Below are positions 11,623 through 20,854 of a stretch of 61,652 nucleotides of DNA, piece after piece. Within the stretch, counting starts at the first letter, position 1. Each line of letters begins with the position of its first letter. This stretch comes from Campylobacteraceae bacterium. Its GTDB lineage: Bacteria; Campylobacterota; Campylobacteria; Campylobacterales; Sulfurovaceae. Location of the stretch: the NCBI GenBank assembly GCA_027080995.1, contig JALWNT010000029.1:1-61652 (forward strand). Direction: 5' to 3'. The notes under the pieces were generated by a model. The model was given only the letters and a program-made list of their open reading frames with translations, ran no database searches and had not been told where the DNA came from. Both the position numbers and the translations under genes were made by a program.

Positions 11623-11654
11623 GTTTCCAAGTTGTTACCGCGTTTTTTTATACT
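11623..11654 (+). promoter_or_regulatory. Pho-box-like direct repeat and -10 before pstS
   Basis: GTTTCCAAGTTGTTACC (11623-11639) holds two GTTNC half-sites 11 bases apart, close to the GTTTC-N6-GTTTC form recalled for the Campylobacter PhosR regulon. TATACT (11649-11654) follows 9 bases later as -10. The pair fits activation of pstS by the PhoB-like regulator encoded downstream. Confidence 0.55.
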
Positions 11655-11685
11655 GCCGGGGTAAATCACCCAAAAGGATCAATCG

Positions 11686-12699
11686 ATGACACGCATAAAG
11701 AAGGTTTTGCTTACCGCTGCCGCTGCTGCCGTGGCTCTTGGCTCTGCCAACGCTTTCGAGATCAACGGGCGGGGGGCTTCTTTCCCCGCGCCGGTCTACA
11801 AAAGCTGGGCGGCCGCCTACTACAAAGCCACCGGCAACAAGGTCAATTACACCGCCTCCGGCAGTGGCGACGGCATCAAATCGATCGAGAAGCGCCTGGT
11901 GAATTTCGCCGGAAGCGACAAGCCCCTCAAACCCAGACTTCTGCGCAAGCACAAACTCTATATGTATCCCGCCATCGTCGGCTCCATCGTCCTGGCCTAC
12001 AACCTCCCCGGCGTGGCTGATAATCAGCTCAAATTGAGCGAAAAAGCGATCGCCGCCATCTTCAGCGGTAAAGCCGCCTACTGGGACGATGCCGTCATCG
12101 CCGAAAACAACAAAGCGCTCAAACTCCCCCACCGGCCCATCAATGTCTGCGTCCGCGCCGACGGTTCGGGAACGACTTTTAACTTCACCTACTATCTGAG
12201 CAAGATAGACCCCGCCGACTTCAAGCCCCGCAAAAAGCTCAACTGGCAGGCCAACGTCATCGGCGGCAAAGGAAACGCCGGCGTCACCGCCAACATCCAG
12301 AACAACAAATACTCCATCGGCTACATCGAATACTCCTACAAGCTCAAATCCGGCCTGCCCGCCGCTACGGTAGAGAACCGCGAGCACAAGTGGGTCAAAC
12401 CCACCGTCGAGTCTTTCCAGGATGCGGCCAAATACGCCAGCTGGGACAAGAAAAACGACTTCTACGCCGTGATCGCCTATCCCAAAGGGGCCACCTCCTA
12501 CCCCATCGTCGCCGCCTCCTTTATTCTCCTGCCCCAAGAGAAGGCTCAAACCGACAAAGAGACCAACGCCTTCTATGACTGGGCTTTCCGCAACGGCCAG
12601 AAGATCGCCGCCGATCTGGGCTACGTCGCTCTGCCTGAAGCCACGGTCGAAGAGATCCGGGCCTACTGGAACGAAAAAGGGATCGCGCCTGTGAAATAG
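11686..12699 (+). CDS. pstS: Phosphate ABC transporter, periplasmic binding protein
   Basis: 337-aa secreted protein with a signal peptide ending near GSANAFE. The PstS phosphate-binding loops are visible: GRGASFPAPVYKSWA at the mature N-terminus, YTASGSGDGIKSIE, FAGSDKPL and RADGSGTTFNFTYYL. It delivers phosphate to PstCAB. The Shine-Dalgarno AAAAGGA precedes the ATG. A perfect hairpin and an inverted mosaic repeat separate it from pstC, which would let pstS mRNA accumulate above the permease mRNA. Confidence 0.96.
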   Translation: MTRIKKVLLTAAAAAVALGSANAFEINGRGASFPAPVYKSWAAAYYKATGNKVNYTASGSGDGIKSIEKRLVNFAGSDKPLKPRLLRKHKLYMYPAIVGSIVLAYNLPGVADNQLKLSEKAIAAIFSGKAAYWDDAVIAENNKALKLPHRPINVCVRADGSGTTFNFTYYLSKIDPADFKPRKKLNWQANVIGGKGNAGVTANIQNNKYSIGYIEYSYKLKSGLPAATVENREHKWVKPTVESFQDAAKYASWDKKNDFYAVIAYPKGATSYPIVAASFILLPQEKAQTDKETNAFYDWAFRNGQKIAADLGYVALPEATVEEIRAYWNEKGIAPVK

Positions 12700-12700
12700 G

Positions 12701-12826
12701 GATTGCGCTTTGCGCAATCTTGTTATTGGTATATTGGTGTATTGGTTATTGGGTTAAAAAGCTCCGGCACTTGCTTCAGCGCCGAAGGCGCCCCCTAATA
12801 CACCAATAACCAATATACCAATTACA
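12701..12826. repeat. Hairpin plus inverted mosaic repeat between pstS and pstC
   Basis: Hairpin GATTGCGC-TTT-GCGCAATC (12701-12719) lies 1 base after the pstS stop. Then come a TATTGGTG-type array (12722-12752), a GGCGCCGAAGGCGCC-like hairpin (about 12778-12793) and the inverse CACCAATA-type array (12796-12825). The two arrays can pair over about 25-30 bases into a long stem. Confidence 0.82.
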
Positions 12827-12848
12827 CACCCCCCCTTGTTCCCATTCT

Positions 12849-12869
12849 GTTTCCAAAGCTTTCTATAAT
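12849..12869 (+). promoter_or_regulatory. Possible second phosphate-regulated promoter before pstC
   Basis: GTTTCCAAAGCTTTC (12849-12863) runs directly into TATAAT (12864-12869), 32 bases before the pstC ATG. It resembles the pho-box-like site of pstS, but the distance to the -10 differs. Confidence 0.4.
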
Positions 12870-12900
12870 CCGTCCAAATTTCACGCAACGGGAATCGACT

Positions 12901-13755
12901 ATGTTCAATCGACTCTTTCGCCTCTCCTCCTATACGGCGGCTTTGCTGGTTTTGGTGATCCTGGCGGGGATCTTCGGCGTGCTCTACTATTACGCCCGGG
13001 ATGCCATTCACGATTTCGGTTTTTGGCATTTCATCACCACCTCCACCTGGGAGGTGGGCGAAGACGACGAGGGCGGGGTCTTCGGCGGGCTCATCCCGAT
13101 CCTGGGAACCCTCTTTTCCACCGGGATCGCGATGCTCTTCGCCGTGCCCATCGCGATGGGGATCGCCGTCTTCCTCACCGAGATCGCCACCGAGAAGCTC
13201 AAAGCCCCCGTCGGCATCGCCATCGAGCTGCTGGCGGCCATCCCCAGCATCATCTACGGGATGTGGGGACTCTTTTATTTCGGACCGATGCTTCAGCGCC
13301 TCTTCGGCGGGCAGAGCAATTCGCTCTTGACGGCGGGGCTGGTGCTGGGGATTATGGTCATTCCCTTTATGGCGGCCATCAGCCGCGACGCCATCAACAC
13401 CACCCCCGCCGTCCTCAAAGAGTCGGCCTACGCGATGGGCGCCACCCGCTTCGAGGTGGTCAAGGATGTGATCTTCCCCTACGCCAAGCGGGGGATCATC
13501 GGCTCGATGGTCCTTTCGCTGGGCCGGGCCCTGGGGGAGACGATGGCGGTCGCCTTCGTCATCGGCGGGGTCTTTCGCTTCCCCCACAGCCTCACTCAGC
13601 CGACCATCTCCATCCCGGTCCTGCTGGCCAACAACTTCGCCGAGGCAGGGGATCTGGAGCTGAGCGCGATGTTCTATATGGCGCTGATTCTCTTCGGGAT
13701 CAGCTTCATTACCATCACCATCGCCAAATTCTTCTTCCTCAAGGATCAAAAATGA
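12901..13755 (+). CDS. pstC: Phosphate ABC transporter permease
   Basis: 284-aa inner-membrane subunit with about six helices. PstC features include [29 protein letters not shown] in the first third and the EAA loop around [23 protein letters not shown], which contacts PstB. It forms the channel with PstA. The last four bases overlap the start of pstA (ATGA), showing tight coupling. Confidence 0.96.
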   Translation: MFNRLFRLSSYTAALLVLVILAGIFGVLYYYARDAIHDFGFWHFITTSTWEVGEDDEGGVFGGLIPILGTLFSTGIAMLFAVPIAMGIAVFLTEIATEKLKAPVGIAIELLAAIPSIIYGMWGLFYFGPMLQRLFGGQSNSLLTAGLVLGIMVIPFMAAISRDAINTTPAVLKESAYAMGATRFEVVKDVIFPYAKRGIIGSMVLSLGRALGETMAVAFVIGGVFRFPHSLTQPTISIPVLLANNFAEAGDLELSAMFYMALILFGISFITITIAKFFFLKDQK

Positions 13756-14582
13756 ATGCGACCCAGCGACGCCGATTGCTGCTCAATCGGGCGATCTTGA
13801 TCCTCTCCACCGTCGCGGCGGTGATCGGGTTGGTCTTTCTCTTCTGGATCCTGACGACCCTGCTGATCAAGGGCCTCGACAGTATCCATTGGCGGATCTT
13901 CACCCACGACCTGGTGGAAAAAGGGTTGCGCAACCTCATCGTCGGCCAGATGATCCTGGCCGGCGTCGCCTCCCTCATCGGCGTCCCCCTGGGGCTGCTG
14001 GCGGGGATCTACCTGCGCGAATACGGGCTCAACTCCGCCTTTGCCCGCTTCATCCGCAACCTCAGCGATGTGATGATGTCGGCGCCCTCCATCGTCATCG
14101 GGGTCTTCATCTACGGCATCCTCGTCGCCCCCGTGGGCGGCTTCAACGGATGGGCCGGCAGCGTGGCGTTGGCGATTATGATGATCCCCATCGTCGTGAG
14201 CACTACCGACTCGATGCTCTCCCTGGTCCCTCAGGAGCTCAGAGAGGCGGGGATCGCTCTGGGGGCTTCCAAAGCCCAGGTGATCCTCACCATCGTCCTC
14301 AAGGCGGCCAAGATCGGGCTGGTGACGGGAATCCTTCTGGCCTTCGCCCGGGTCGTGGGAGAGACGGCGCCGCTGCTCTTTACCTCGGCCAACAACGACT
14401 ATTTCACCCTCAATATGAATCAGCAGTTCCCCTCATTGACGGTCAGCATCTATCAGTTGGCCACCTTCCCCGACAAGCCCAGCCAGGATCTCGCCTGGGC
14501 CGGGTCGGTGATTTTGACGGCGCTGGTGCTTCTGATCAACCTCACCACCCGCTACATTTTCAGAAAAAGGAAGAGCAAATGA
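13752..14582 (+). CDS. pstA: Phosphate ABC transporter permease
   Basis: 276-aa inner-membrane partner of PstC. The ATG at 13752 overlaps the pstC stop; the open frame extends upstream only inside pstC. Membrane helices are evident ([19 protein letters not shown] and others), and the EAA loop reads [19 protein letters not shown]. The GETAPLLFT segment after it is typical of PstA. Its stop overlaps the pstB start. Confidence 0.96.
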   Translation: MNATQRRRLLLNRAILILSTVAAVIGLVFLFWILTTLLIKGLDSIHWRIFTHDLVEKGLRNLIVGQMILAGVASLIGVPLGLLAGIYLREYGLNSAFARFIRNLSDVMMSAPSIVIGVFIYGILVAPVGGFNGWAGSVALAIMMIPIVVSTTDSMLSLVPQELREAGIALGASKAQVILTIVLKAAKIGLVTGILLAFARVVGETAPLLFTSANNDYFTLNMNQQFPSLTVSIYQLATFPDKPSQDLAWAGSVILTALVLLINLTTRYIFRKRKSK

Positions 14583-15361
14583 ATCTCGCGATGGAGACGA
14601 AGGAGTTTTACTTCACCTACGCCGGAGCCGAAGCCCCGACCCTCAAAGGGATCGATATGCCCATCTATGCCAACAAGGTCACCGCCCTCATCGGCCCCAG
14701 CGGCTGCGGCAAATCGACTTTGCTGCGTTCCTGGAACCGGATCCACGACGTCTATCCCGGCAACAGATACGAAGGGGAGATCCTCCTGTATGACAAGGAG
14801 GGCAACGAAGAGAACATCCTCAGCTACAGCAAAGAGGACGAGTTGATCCGATTGCGCCAGCGGGTGGGGATGATCTTCCAAAAACCCACCCCTTTCCCGA
14901 TGAGCATCTACGACAACATCGCTTACGGCCTACGCTTAGCAGGGATCAAAAACCGCAGCGAACTCGACGGCCGGGTCGAAAAGGCCCTCAAAGGCGCGGC
15001 GATCTGGAACGAGGTCAAAGACCGTCTCAAGCAGAGCGCGATGGGACTCTCGGGCGGCCAGCAGCAGCGGCTCTGCATCGCGCGGGCGGTGGCCCTCAAA
15101 CCCGAGCTGCTCCTTTTTGACGAACCTACCAGCGCCCTGGACCCCATCTCCACAGGAGCCATCGAAGAGTTGGTCACCGAGCTCAAAGAGGAGGTAACCA
15201 TCGCCATCGTCACCCACAATATGCAGCAGGCCAGCCGCGTGAGCGACTACACGGCCTTTATGTATCTGGGAGATCTGATAGAATTTGGCAAAACCGAAAA
15301 GATTTTTGTCAACCCCAAAGAGAAATTGACCGAAGAGTACATCACCGGGAGGTTCGGATAA
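14579..15361 (+). CDS. pstB: Phosphate ABC transporter ATP-binding protein
   Basis: 260-aa ATPase that drives PstCA. Walker A is [10 protein letters not shown], the signature is LSGGQQQR, Walker B is LLLFDEPTS, and the switch His is in VTHNMQQA. The PstB-specific LRSWNRIHD segment follows Walker A, though with Trp where LRCFNRMND is more usual. The ATG at 14579 overlaps the pstA stop; the longer open frame lies in pstA. The TAATG at its end joins it to phoU. Confidence 0.97.
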   Translation: MNLAMETKEFYFTYAGAEAPTLKGIDMPIYANKVTALIGPSGCGKSTLLRSWNRIHDVYPGNRYEGEILLYDKEGNEENILSYSKEDELIRLRQRVGMIFQKPTPFPMSIYDNIAYGLRLAGIKNRSELDGRVEKALKGAAIWNEVKDRLKQSAMGLSGGQQQRLCIARAVALKPELLLFDEPTSALDPISTGAIEELVTELKEEVTIAIVTHNMQQASRVSDYTAFMYLGDLIEFGKTEKIFVNPKEKLTEEYITGRFG

Positions 15362-16059
15362 TGCTGAAAAAATACGAAGAGGCCCTCAACAAAATCGTCG
15401 AAGAGGTTTACGCCTTCGGCGAGCTGGACGAAAAGGCCCTGCAACTTATCGCCGAGGGGTTGCAAAAACAGGATACCGCCAGGCTCGAAGAGGCGCGCCG
15501 GCTTCTCAAAGGCAACCACAAGGCCAACGCCAGGATCGATATGAACATCATTACGACGTTGGCGCTTTACGCGCCGGAGGCGTCGGATCTGCGCCGGGTC
15601 GTCGCACTGATCAAGATCGCCAGCGAACTCTCTCGCATCGGCGACTACCTCAAGGCCCACGCCAAAAATCTGCTCAAGCAGATGGCCGGAAGCGAAGAAG
15701 AGGAGGAGGCACAAGAGGCGGACCACGCGATTCGCCCGCTGCTGACCGATACCGCCCGGGCCTTCTATCAGAGCACGGAAACCGCGCTGCATCTGGCGCT
15801 GGAGGCGATCAAAGAGACCGACCCCGACCGCCTTGACAACATCTCCCGGCGCATCAGCGTCGAAGAGAGCAAGTGCGACGATTTCATTTCGATCCTCGAA
15901 AAAAATATGGTCGGCAACATCTGCGCCCACCCCGACGAAGCGGAGGAGCTGGTGGACGAGCTGCATATCCTGCGCAAACTGGAGCGCATCAGCGACCGCA
16001 GCATCAACATCGTCAAACTGGCCCGTTACGCCCTCGAAGGGGGGAAGCTCAAGCTGTGA
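15361..16059 (+). CDS. phoU: Phosphate signalling protein PhoU
   Basis: 232-aa all-helical cytoplasmic protein with the two-fold PhoU repeat. The metal-binding acidic motifs appear as DMNIITTLALYAPEASDLRR in the first half and ERISDRSINIVKLARYA in the second, close to the family E/DxxxD pattern. It links the Pst transporter to the PhoR-type kinase and damps signalling when phosphate is plentiful. The start overlaps the pstB stop (TAATG) and the end overlaps the response regulator GTG, so the whole cluster is one coupled unit. Confidence 0.93.
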   Translation: MLKKYEEALNKIVEEVYAFGELDEKALQLIAEGLQKQDTARLEEARRLLKGNHKANARIDMNIITTLALYAPEASDLRRVVALIKIASELSRIGDYLKAHAKNLLKQMAGSEEEEEAQEADHAIRPLLTDTARAFYQSTETALHLALEAIKETDPDRLDNISRRISVEESKCDDFISILEKNMVGNICAHPDEAEELVDELHILRKLERISDRSINIVKLARYALEGGKLKL

Positions 16060-16733
16060 ATTCCCGTCCGCTGATCCTCATCCTCGAAGACGAAGAGGAT
16101 ATCCTGGAGCTGGAGGAGCTTCATCTGCAAAACGCCGGTTTCGAGACGATGGGTTTCCTCTCGAGTCGGGGAGTGCGCCAGGCGATGGAGGAGGAAGAGG
16201 TGGCTTTGATGGTGGTCGATCGCAACCTTCCCGGGATAGAGGGGAGTGAGTTTGTGGCCAAACTGCGCCGGGAGGGCTTCGATCAGCCGGTGATCTTCGT
16301 CACGGCCAAGGATCGGGACGATGAGGTCGAAGAGGGGTTCATTCGCGGAGGCGACGACTATCTGCGCAAACCTTTCAATATGAACGAGCTGGTCTGGCGG
16401 GTCAAGGCCCTGCTGCGTCGCTCCGGCGAACAGGAAGCGCAGATGCTGCGCCACCGCTCTTTGGTGATGGATCTGCCCGGCCGCAAGGTGGAACGATCGC
16501 AGCAGCCGCTCTCCCTGACCCGATTGGAGTTCGATCTGCTGCGCTATTTCCTCGAAAACCCCGACCGGGTCATCGGCCGCGACGAACTGCTGGAGGAGGT
16601 CTGGCCCGACGGGGAGGATCGGGGAGAGAAGGCGGTCAATGTCGCCGTCAACCGCCTGAAGAAAAAGATCGAAAGCGATCTTGAACCCCCCTATATCGAA
16701 GCGGTGCGGGGCGTGGGGTATCGGCTGTGCTGA
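16056..16733 (+). CDS. PhoB-like two-component response regulator
   Basis: 225-aa OmpR/PhoB-type regulator from GTG at 16056, which overlaps the phoU stop (GTGA). The receiver domain has acidic pocket residues EDEED near position 11-15, phospho-acceptor Asp55 in VVDRNLPG and the conserved Lys in YLRKPF. The C-terminal winged helix carries RLEFDLLRYFLENPDRVIGR and AVNVAVNRLKKKI. Position after pstSCAB-phoU and before a kinase gene makes it the phosphate-starvation regulator, a PhoB/PhosR equivalent, which would bind the pho-box-like site before pstS. Confidence 0.9.
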   Translation: MNSRPLILILEDEEDILELEELHLQNAGFETMGFLSSRGVRQAMEEEEVALMVVDRNLPGIEGSEFVAKLRREGFDQPVIFVTAKDRDDEVEEGFIRGGDDYLRKPFNMNELVWRVKALLRRSGEQEAQMLRHRSLVMDLPGRKVERSQQPLSLTRLEFDLLRYFLENPDRVIGRDELLEEVWPDGEDRGEKAVNVAVNRLKKKIESDLEPPYIEAVRGVGYRLC

Positions 16734-18154
16734 AGCTTTCGCAACTCTTTTTTCGCCGCACCGCCTTGATCCTGACGGGGACCTTCCTCGCCGCGGCGCT
16801 GATGGGCTACTATCTGCTGCGCCAAATGGAGATCGACACCCACGCAAGGATGCTACGCAATCTGCTGACGGTCCTGGAGTACGATCTGCGCTGCCTCCCT
16901 TCCGCCAAAATCCCCACGATTCTGCGTCAAATCCACCGGGATACCGGCGTGCGCATCACCGTCATCGCCCCCGACGGGCGGGTGCTGTACGAAAGCAACC
17001 GCTCCCCTGTCGGGATGGAAAACCACGCCGCGCGCCCCGAAATCCTCGAAGCCAAAGCCCAAGGGTGGGGGGAGGCGGTGCGCCACTCGGCGACTCTGGG
17101 GGTGGACTTGCTCTATGTGGCCCATCGGGACCGGGACCGTTTCGTCCGCGCCGCCTACTCCCTGGCCAGCATCCGGCAGCAGCTGCTTCGGCTCTGGCTC
17201 AAGGCGTTGGGTGTCTTCGCCCTGATCCTGACGGGGATCTTCCTCTTCAGCCTGCGGCTCAACGAACGCATCGGCAAAGAGAGCCGGCGGCTGAGCCGCT
17301 CCCTGGAACAGATGCTGGAGAAAAAATATGACGCCGACATCGCGCCGGTGGAGTGCTGCGCCGAATTTGCCGAGATCCGCAAAATGCTCCAGAAAGTCGC
17401 CAAGAAATTGGCCAAACGCGAACGCCAGAAAGCCAAATACACCCGCAAACTCAAAGCGCTGACTCAACGCCAAAGCGATATCATCAGCGCCATCAGCCAC
17501 GAATTCAAAAACCCCGTCGCCGCGATTATGGGGTATGCGCAGAGCCTGGATGAGATGAAAGATCTCGATCCCGGCTTGCGCCGGCGTTTTTTGGGCAAGA
17601 TCCACGACAACGCCGAAAAGATTTCCCTGATGATCGACCGGCTCGCTCTGGCGATCAAACTCGAAAACCGCTCGTTCAGCCCCAGAAAGAGCCTTTTTGA
17701 GCTCTCCTCCGTTGCCGCGGCGGTGCGTGAGACGCTTTTGCAGAAATATCCCGGTCGAACGATCCGCCTCGACTGCACCCCTATGACGATCGAAGCGGAT
17801 CGGGATATGATCGAGCATGTCCTGCTCAATCTCGTGGAGAACGCCCTCAAATACTCCGAGGAGGAGGTGATCTTGCGCTGTACGCCCGAGCGGCTCGAAG
17901 TGATCGACGAAGGGGAGGGGCTCAGCCCCGAAGATCGGGAGAAGATCACCAAAAAATTCTACCGCGTCGACCGCCTCAGCTGGAACAACTCCATCGGCGT
18001 CGGCCTCTACATCGTCGAATACGTCCTCAAATTGCACGATACGGCCCTCAAGATCGAAAGCCGGGAGGGTAAAGGGTCTGTTTTCTCTTTTTCGTTGAAA
18101 GAGATGCATCCGCGCAGAGAGGATGTCTCGGGTACGCTCCCTCCAAGACAGTGA
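16727..18154 (+). CDS. PhoR-like sensor histidine kinase
   Basis: 475-aa membrane kinase starting at GTG 16727 within the regulator gene. The first membrane helix is near residues 11-31, then a periplasmic sensor domain (about 35-165, including VRITVIAPDGRVLYES), a second helix near LGVFALILTGIFLFSL, a linker with coiled-coil character, the phospho-acceptor His in AISHEFKNPVAAIMGY, and an ATPase domain with N-box LVENALKYSEEE and G-box DEGEGLSPED. It pairs with the preceding regulator. The sizeable periplasmic domain differs from E. coli PhoR, which has almost none. Confidence 0.9.
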   Translation: MLKLSQLFFRRTALILTGTFLAAALMGYYLLRQMEIDTHARMLRNLLTVLEYDLRCLPSAKIPTILRQIHRDTGVRITVIAPDGRVLYESNRSPVGMENHAARPEILEAKAQGWGEAVRHSATLGVDLLYVAHRDRDRFVRAAYSLASIRQQLLRLWLKALGVFALILTGIFLFSLRLNERIGKESRRLSRSLEQMLEKKYDADIAPVECCAEFAEIRKMLQKVAKKLAKRERQKAKYTRKLKALTQRQSDIISAISHEFKNPVAAIMGYAQSLDEMKDLDPGLRRRFLGKIHDNAEKISLMIDRLALAIKLENRSFSPRKSLFELSSVAAAVRETLLQKYPGRTIRLDCTPMTIEADRDMIEHVLLNLVENALKYSEEEVILRCTPERLEVIDEGEGLSPEDREKITKKFYRVDRLSWNNSIGVGLYIVEYVLKLHDTALKIESREGKGSVFSFSLKEMHPRREDVSGTLPPRQ

Positions 18155-18216
18155 GTATTCAGAACCGGTTCATGCTATAGTTCTCGGAAGAAAAAGAGTC
18201 GAAAAGAGAGGGAACG

Positions 18217-19239
18217 ATGTCGGAAAAAAATTTCAAAAAGATTTTTGTGACAGGGGGTGCGGGCTACATCGGTTCGCACACCTGCGTCGAACTGCTCGAA
18301 GCGGGCTACGAAGTGGTCGTCTACGACAACCTCTCCAACGCGAGCCGTGAAGCGCTGCGTCGGGTCGAAGAGATCACGGGAAAGAGCCTGGAGTTCGTCG
18401 AAGGAGATATCCGTGATGCCCGGAGCCTGGAGCGGGCGATAGCCGGCTGCGACGCGGTGATCCACTTCGCCGGGCTCAAAGCGGTGGGCGAATCGGTCGC
18501 CAAACCGCTGGAGTATTACGACAACAACGTCGGCGGGACCGTGACGCTGCTGGAGGTGATGAAAAAGGCGGGGATCGAGACCATCGTCTTCAGCTCATCG
18601 GCGACGGTCTATGGCGACCCCGATTTTTTGCCTTTGACCGAAGAGCACCCTCTGCGGGCGACCAACCCCTACGGCCGGACGAAACTGATGATCGAAGAGA
18701 TCCTGCGCGACCTCTTCGTCGCCGAACCTCACTGGCGCATCGCGATCCTGCGCTACTTCAACCCCGTGGGGGCTCACCCCAGCGGATGTATCGGCGAAGA
18801 CCCCCGGGGGATCCCCAACAACCTGATGCCCTTCATCACCCAGGTCGCCGTGGGAAAACGGGAGCGGCTAAGTGTCTTCGGCGGTGACTACGATACCGCC
18901 GACGGAACGGGTGTGCGCGACTACATCCACGTCGTCGACCTGGCCCGGGGCCATCTCAAAGCCCTCGAAGCGCTCGATCGCCCCCAGTGTGAAGCGATCA
19001 ACCTGGGGACGGGACAGGGCTACAGCGTTTTGGAGATGATCGACGCTTTCGCCGAAGCGTCGGGAAGAGCGATCCCCTACGAGATCGTCGATCGCCGCCC
19101 CGGGGACATCGCCGCCTGTTACGCCGATCCGGGCAAAGCCCAGCGGATCCTGGGATGGAAAGCCCAAAAGGGTTTGAGGGAAATGTGCGAAGACAGTTGG
19201 CGCTGGCAGTCGGGAAATCCGGAGGGATACGGCGGTTAA
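18217..19239 (+). CDS. galE: UDP-glucose 4-epimerase
   Basis: NAD-dependent short-chain dehydrogenase interconverting UDP-glucose and UDP-galactose (or the N-acetyl forms) for surface polysaccharides. It has 340 aa. The Rossmann motif is GGAGYIGSH, the catalytic Ser/Thr region is [11 protein letters not shown] and the Tyr-Lys pair is in [20 protein letters not shown] and [14 protein letters not shown] are standard GalE segments. It has no sugar-gene neighbours. The Shine-Dalgarno GAGAGGGA lies upstream and a -10-like TATAGT is near 18176. The stop codon begins a perfect hairpin. Confidence 0.95.
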   Translation: MSEKNFKKIFVTGGAGYIGSHTCVELLEAGYEVVVYDNLSNASREALRRVEEITGKSLEFVEGDIRDARSLERAIAGCDAVIHFAGLKAVGESVAKPLEYYDNNVGGTVTLLEVMKKAGIETIVFSSSATVYGDPDFLPLTEEHPLRATNPYGRTKLMIEEILRDLFVAEPHWRIAILRYFNPVGAHPSGCIGEDPRGIPNNLMPFITQVAVGKRERLSVFGGDYDTADGTGVRDYIHVVDLARGHLKALEALDRPQCEAINLGTGQGYSVLEMIDAFAEASGRAIPYEIVDRRPGDIAACYADPGKAQRILGWKAQKGLREMCEDSWRWQSGNPEGYGG

Positions 19240-19257
19240 GGAGCTTCTAGCTCCTTA
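19237..19257 (+). terminator. Hairpin beginning at the galE stop codon
   Basis: TAAGGAGC-TTCTA-GCTCCTTA is a perfect 8-bp inverted repeat whose first three bases are the galE stop. No T-tract follows. Confidence 0.5.
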
Positions 19258-19423
19258 TCCGAGTGAAGAGTGAGAAATTGAGTGGCGTTGCTTTGCATAG
19301 CTTTTTTTCGAAGGCGGGAATTCATTCCCACACTCTTCAGGGCTGAAGTCTTCAACTCCACCTACCGCGCCGAAGGCACACAAAATGCCCCATGCCCAAT
19401 GCCGTCGCCGAAGGCGACTCTCG
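19258..19423. repeat. Mosaic intergenic repeat, copy 3
   Basis: Same module order as at 319-480 and 9087-9221, partly decayed: a GTGAAGAGTGAGAAATTGAG array (19263-19282), GCGTTGC hairpin with long T-run (19284-19309), a decayed GGCGGGAATTCATTCCC hairpin, a decayed TTCAGGGCTGAAG hairpin, an ATGCCCC array (19384-19402) and hairpin GTCGCC/GGCGAC (19403-19417). It separates convergent galE and the helicase gene. Confidence 0.78.
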
Positions 19424-20851
19424 CTAATATCTCCGCTCGTTCCTTCGCTTGTTTCTTCCGCCGTTGCGGTTGTAGTTGCCTCGGCCTCCGCGTTTGTTGT
19501 AGCCGCCGCGGCCGCCGCGGCCCTCTTTGAGACGGGCGAAGAGGCGTTCGATCTCTTCGAGGCTTTTGCCGATGCGGTCGGCTCCCCGGACCGCTTCGTG
19601 CTCCCGGACGATGGTCAGGAGACGGGCGGTGAGGGTCGTGAGGTCAAACTCCTCTTTGAGGGCTTCGATCGTCTCGAAAGCGGAGGCGTCGGCTTTCGTC
19701 TCACGGATGCGGGCGATCAGCTCGTCGTTTTTGCGGGCGTGGAGTTCGCCGATACGCGGGACGATGCGGCTTTCGATCTTGCTGCCGACACTCTTTTGGA
19801 TCCGTTGCAGGGCTCTGAATTCGTGGGGGGAGACGATGGAGATCGCGGTCCCCTCCCGTCCGGCGCGGCCGGTGCGGCCGATGCGGTGGACGTAGCTTTC
19901 GGGATCGAAGGGGAGATGGTAGTTGAAGACGTGGCTGACATCGTTGACGTCCAGACCGCGGGCGGCGACGTCGGTGGCGATGAGGATCTCCGCACCGCCG
20001 TTTTTGAAGGAGCGGATCGTCGCTTCACGTTGGCGCTGGTCCATATCTCCGTGGAGCCCCTTGGCTTCGTAGCCCTGCGCGGCGAGGAAATCCCGCAGCC
20101 GGTCGACCTCTTTTTTCATCCGGCAGAAGATGATGCTCTTTTCGGGGTTTTTGTAGTCCAGCAGGCGCACCAGCGCATCGTCACGCTCGGTTTCGTCGAC
20201 GACGTAGAAGAGTTGGCGGATCTTTTCGTTGGTGACGTTGCCTCCGGTGATGGCGACGGTGGCGGGGTCGCGGAGGATGCTCTGAGCCAGCGCCTTGATC
20301 TCCCGGGACATCGTGGCCGAAAAGAGCAGAGTCTGGCGCTCGTCAGGGAGGTGAGTGAAGATCTCGCGGATGTCGTCTAAAAAGCCCATATCGAGCATTT
20401 CGTCGGCTTCATCGAGGATGACGAAACGGGGAGAGAGGGTGATTTTGCCGCTTTGGAGCAGGTCGATGAGGCGGCCGGGGGTGGCGACGACGACGGAGGC
20501 GTTGGCGACGTGCTGGAGCTGTCGGCTGTAGGAGCTGCCGCCGTAGACGGTGGCGGTGCGGATCCCCAGCGCTTTACCGAAACGGAAGATTTCGTCGCTG
20601 ACCTGGGTGGCGAGTTCCCGGGTGGGGACGATCACCAGCGCTTCGACGCTGCCGTCGCAGCGCAGCTGCTGAAGCATCGGCAGGCCGAAGGCGGCGGTTT
20701 TGCCGGTACCGGTGTGGGCTTGGGCGATGAGGTCGCGCCCCTCTAGGACGAGGGGGATCGCCTCTTTCTGCACGGGGCTGGGCTCACGGAATCCCGCGTC
20801 ACGGATCGCCTGGGCGAGAGGGGGTTTGAAATTAAAATCATCGAAGGTCAT
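19424..20851 (-). CDS. DEAD-box RNA helicase with RGG-rich tail
   Basis: 475-aa ATP-dependent RNA helicase. Visible motifs: Q-motif FREPSPVQKEAIP, motif I AHTGTGKTA, Ia PTRELATQ, motif II DEAD, motif III SAT, motif V ATDVAARGLDV and motif VI HRIGRTGRAG. The tail (about 440-475) is Gly/Arg/Asn-rich with RGGRGGYNKRGGRG repeats, typical of CsdA/RhlE-type enzymes acting on ribosome assembly or mRNA decay, often in the cold. No other RNA-decay gene is adjacent. The start is preceded only by a weak Shine-Dalgarno, which lies in a long inverted repeat. Confidence 0.95.
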   Translation of the reverse strand: MTFDDFNFKPPLAQAIRDAGFREPSPVQKEAIPLVLEGRDLIAQAHTGTGKTAAFGLPMLQQLRCDGSVEALVIVPTRELATQVSDEIFRFGKALGIRTATVYGGSSYSRQLQHVANASVVVATPGRLIDLLQSGKITLSPRFVILDEADEMLDMGFLDDIREIFTHLPDERQTLLFSATMSREIKALAQSILRDPATVAITGGNVTNEKIRQLFYVVDETERDDALVRLLDYKNPEKSIIFCRMKKEVDRLRDFLAAQGYEAKGLHGDMDQRQREATIRSFKNGGAEILIATDVAARGLDVNDVSHVFNYHLPFDPESYVHRIGRTGRAGREGTAISIVSPHEFRALQRIQKSVGSKIESRIVPRIGELHARKNDELIARIRETKADASAFETIEALKEEFDLTTLTARLLTIVREHEAVRGADRIGKSLEEIERLFARLKEGRGGRGGYNKRGGRGNYNRNGGRNKRRNERRY

Positions 20852-20854
20852 AAA

